Source of the DNA: Bosea sp. RAC05
GTDB taxonomy: Bacteria > Pseudomonadota > Alphaproteobacteria > Rhizobiales > Beijerinckiaceae
DNA length: 64,000 bases
Direction of reading: 5' to 3'
Assembly (NCBI RefSeq): GCF_001713455.1
Contig: NZ_CP016464.1
Coordinates: 4,140,001-4,204,000 of the forward strand
In this document: positions 62,565 to 64,000 of the stretch, in pieces
How the letters are laid out: the number at the start of each line of letters is the position of its first letter
Numbering within the stretch: position 1 is the first letter of the stretch
Made by a program: the position numbers and the translations under genes
The notes under the pieces: generated by a model
What the model was told of the DNA's origin: nothing
What the model saw: only the letters and a program-made list of their open reading frames with translations
Databases searched by the model: none

Positions 62565-64000
62565 TCAAACATAATTGCCGGGCCGGAAGTCCATGGCGAA
62601 GGCCGGCGACGCCTTCCACTGCAAGGCCCTGGGCTTGGCGGTGAAGGTCGCGTTCTGGTGCAGCACCGTATAGGCGGGGTCCTCGCGCTCGCAGATTTCC
62701 AGCATGCGGCGGAAGGCGGTGCGGCGGCGGGCCCGGTCGGTCGAGGTCTCCAGCACCTCGCAGAGCTGGTTCATTTCCGTGTTGGTCCACTCGCCGATCT
62801 GCTGCTGCTGGCCGTTGGGCCCGTGCTGGTTGACGATCGACGACACCGGGTCGCTGAACGGGGCGGAGTTCGACCAGTCGCGCACCGCACGGCTGTCGTT
62901 GCGCTGCATGATCTGCGACCAGTTCTCGACCGAGTTGATCTGCACGTTGAGGCCGACCGAGCGCCACATCTCGATGAGAACCTGCGCGGTGGCATTCTGG
63001 TTGGTGTAGTAGTTGTTCAGCAGGCGGTAGGGGATCGGGTCGCCCTTGTAGCCGGCTTGCTTGAGAAGGTCGGCCGCCAGCTTCGGATTGTACTCGGGCA
63101 CCGTCCAGTCGGCGTGGAACATGTCGCCGTAGTATTCCCACTGCAGGCCGGCCGGCACCTTGGTGCGGCCCGCCCAGAGCGAGTCGACGATGGCCTGCCG
63201 GTCGATGGCATGGGTGAAGGCGCGCCGCACCAGCGGGTTCTGCAGCTGGGCGTGGTTCTTGTCGAACACCGTCAGCCGATGATTGAGAATGGTGCCGCCC
63301 TGCACCTCGAAGCCGGCGTTCTTCTCGATGTCGCTGATCTGGTCAGGCGGGATGTCGCAGGCGAACTGGTACTGGCCCGAGAGCAGGCCGGCGATACGGC
63401 TCGGCACCTCGGGAACCTCGACGAAGCGGATCCGCTTCAGCGGCGGGCGACCGCCCCAGTAGTCGTCATGGGCCTCGAGCGTGAGCGAATTGTCCGGCCG
63501 GAACTCGACCACCTTGTAGGGGCCGGTCGTGATCGGCTTGCGGGCCCAGTCGAGATAGCTGGCGGCGTCTTCCCAGCCCTTGCGGCTCATGATGTCGGAG
63601 CCGTAGCGCGCCAGGCGGCCCTCCAGCGTCACGTCCGGCGTCGCGTTGTAGAAGCGGACGGTATACTTATCGATGGCGTCGACGCGCAGCAGATCGGGCC
63701 AGGCCCGACGCGCCACGGCCGGAATTTCGGCCGGCAGTTCCTTGCCGGGACGCGGCGTCGGGATCGTCTCGAAGGCCTTGATGGTCGAGCGGTTCTTGGC
63801 CTCGGTGTTGCCGAACATGCGTTCACGCGAGAACGTAAAGACGACATCCTCGGCCGTCAGTTCGGCACCGTTGTGGAACTTCACGCCCTGTCGCAGCTTG
63901 AGTTCGACGGTCTGGTCGTCGATGCGCTTCCACTCGGTGGCGAGGCCGGGGCGCGGCATCAGATTGCCGAGCCAGTCCTTGCCGATCAGCGGCTCCCAGA
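62565..64000 (-). CDS. Peptide ABC transporter substrate-binding protein (system 2), partial
   Basis: The C-terminal 477 residues of a periplasmic SBP_bac_5 protein; the 5' end lies beyond the right edge and the frame is open to base 64000. Visible features: ELKLRQGVKFHNGAELTAEDVVFTFSRERM, PITTGPYKVVEFRPDNSLTLEAHDDYWGG, and NPLVRRAFTHAIDRQAIVDSLWAG. It should deliver peptides or similar solutes to the DppBCDF proteins encoded downstream. Dissimilar to the system 1 protein in much of its length. Confidence 0.9.
   Translation of the reverse strand, partial: WEPLIGKDWLGNLMPRPGLATEWKRIDDQTVELKLRQGVKFHNGAELTAEDVVFTFSRERMFGNTEAKNRSTIKAFETIPTPRPGKELPAEIPAVARRAWPDLLRVDAIDKYTVRFYNATPDVTLEGRLARYGSDIMSRKGWEDAASYLDWARKPITTGPYKVVEFRPDNSLTLEAHDDYWGGRPPLKRIRFVEVPEVPSRIAGLLSGQYQFACDIPPDQISDIEKNAGFEVQGGTILNHRLTVFDKNHAQLQNPLVRRAFTHAIDRQAIVDSLWAGRTKVPAGLQWEYYGDMFHADWTVPEYNPKLAADLLKQAGYKGDPIPYRLLNNYYTNQNATAQVLIEMWRSVGLNVQINSVENWSQIMQRNDSRAVRDWSNSAPFSDPVSSIVNQHGPNGQQQQIGEWTNTEMNQLCEVLETSTDRARRRTAFRRMLEICEREDPAYTVLHQNATFTAKPRALQWKASPAFAMDFRPGNYV

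Overview
The window reads as a chromosomal segment of a high-GC alphaproteobacterium of the order Hyphomicrobiales. Gene content and sequence style (ChrR/RpoE-type extracytoplasmic sigma pair, RibB with a decayed cyclohydrolase half, TIGR02301-type protein, large DppBCDF-type peptide transporters, paired CFA-type methyltransferases) would suit a Bosea-like lineage. That placement is an inference from memory, not a search. Coding density is very high, most genes sit in overlapping operons, and I see no insertion sequence, integrase, prophage or CRISPR array.

Layout. 0.3-3.7 kb (minus): dTDP-L-rhamnose operon rfbB-rfbC-rfbD-rfbA. 3.8-13.7 kb (minus): a long catabolic operon of an M81 peptidase, two M20 peptidases/amidohydrolases, a complete peptide ABC transporter (binding protein, two permeases, fused double ATPase) and a crotonase-fold protein. 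13.8-16.3 kb: ferredoxin/flavodoxin-NADP reductase, peptidase T and a small hypothetical. 16.5-23.4 kb (plus): a signalling block with a membrane GGDEF-EAL protein, a FeeM/autoinducer-synthase-like acyltransferase preceded by a perfect inverted repeat, and a multi-PAS hybrid histidine kinase. 23.5-30.8 kb: a lipid/photo-oxidative-stress cluster built around an RpoE-ChrR pair, with two cyclopropane-fatty-acid-type methyltransferases, DUF2177, DUF1295, an FAD amine-oxidase-like protein and DUF1365. 30.8-36 kb: housekeeping and small genes (GNAT, TIGR02301, NUDIX, SDR, pdxH, a lipoprotein, a J-domain co-chaperone). 36-42 kb: fabI, folP-folB-folK, a histidine phosphatase, an HTH-RibB fusion and aroC. 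42-48 kb: an AT-richer lipoprotein gene, a Pls-like (poly-epsilon-lysine synthetase family) giant synthetase and a histone-deacetylase-family amidohydrolase. 48-58 kb: L,D-transpeptidase, metallophosphoesterase, class III aminotransferase, YkgJ-type protein, MarR regulator, a papain-like protein with a LysM-like tail, DUF1499, MBL hydrolase, bioY and small secreted proteins, then tRNA-Pro(CGG) and tRNA-Gln(UUG). 58.7-64 kb (minus): a second oligopeptide/dipeptide ABC operon whose binding protein runs off the right edge.

How the parts work together. Two full peptide-uptake systems plus at least four peptidases/amidohydrolases point to a scavenger of small peptides or N-acyl amino acids. The 23.5-30.8 kb cluster looks like one regulon: the sigma gene and DUF2177 are each preceded by a near-identical promoter-like pair of boxes 18 nt apart. 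The anti-sigma factor lacks both cysteines that bind zinc in the characterised ChrR. The most distinctive local circuit is the ribB gene: a Cro/YdaS-like DNA-binding domain is fused to the riboflavin enzyme, and two related 19-nt palindromes lie directly upstream, one covering a -10-like box. This suggests an enzyme that represses its own gene.
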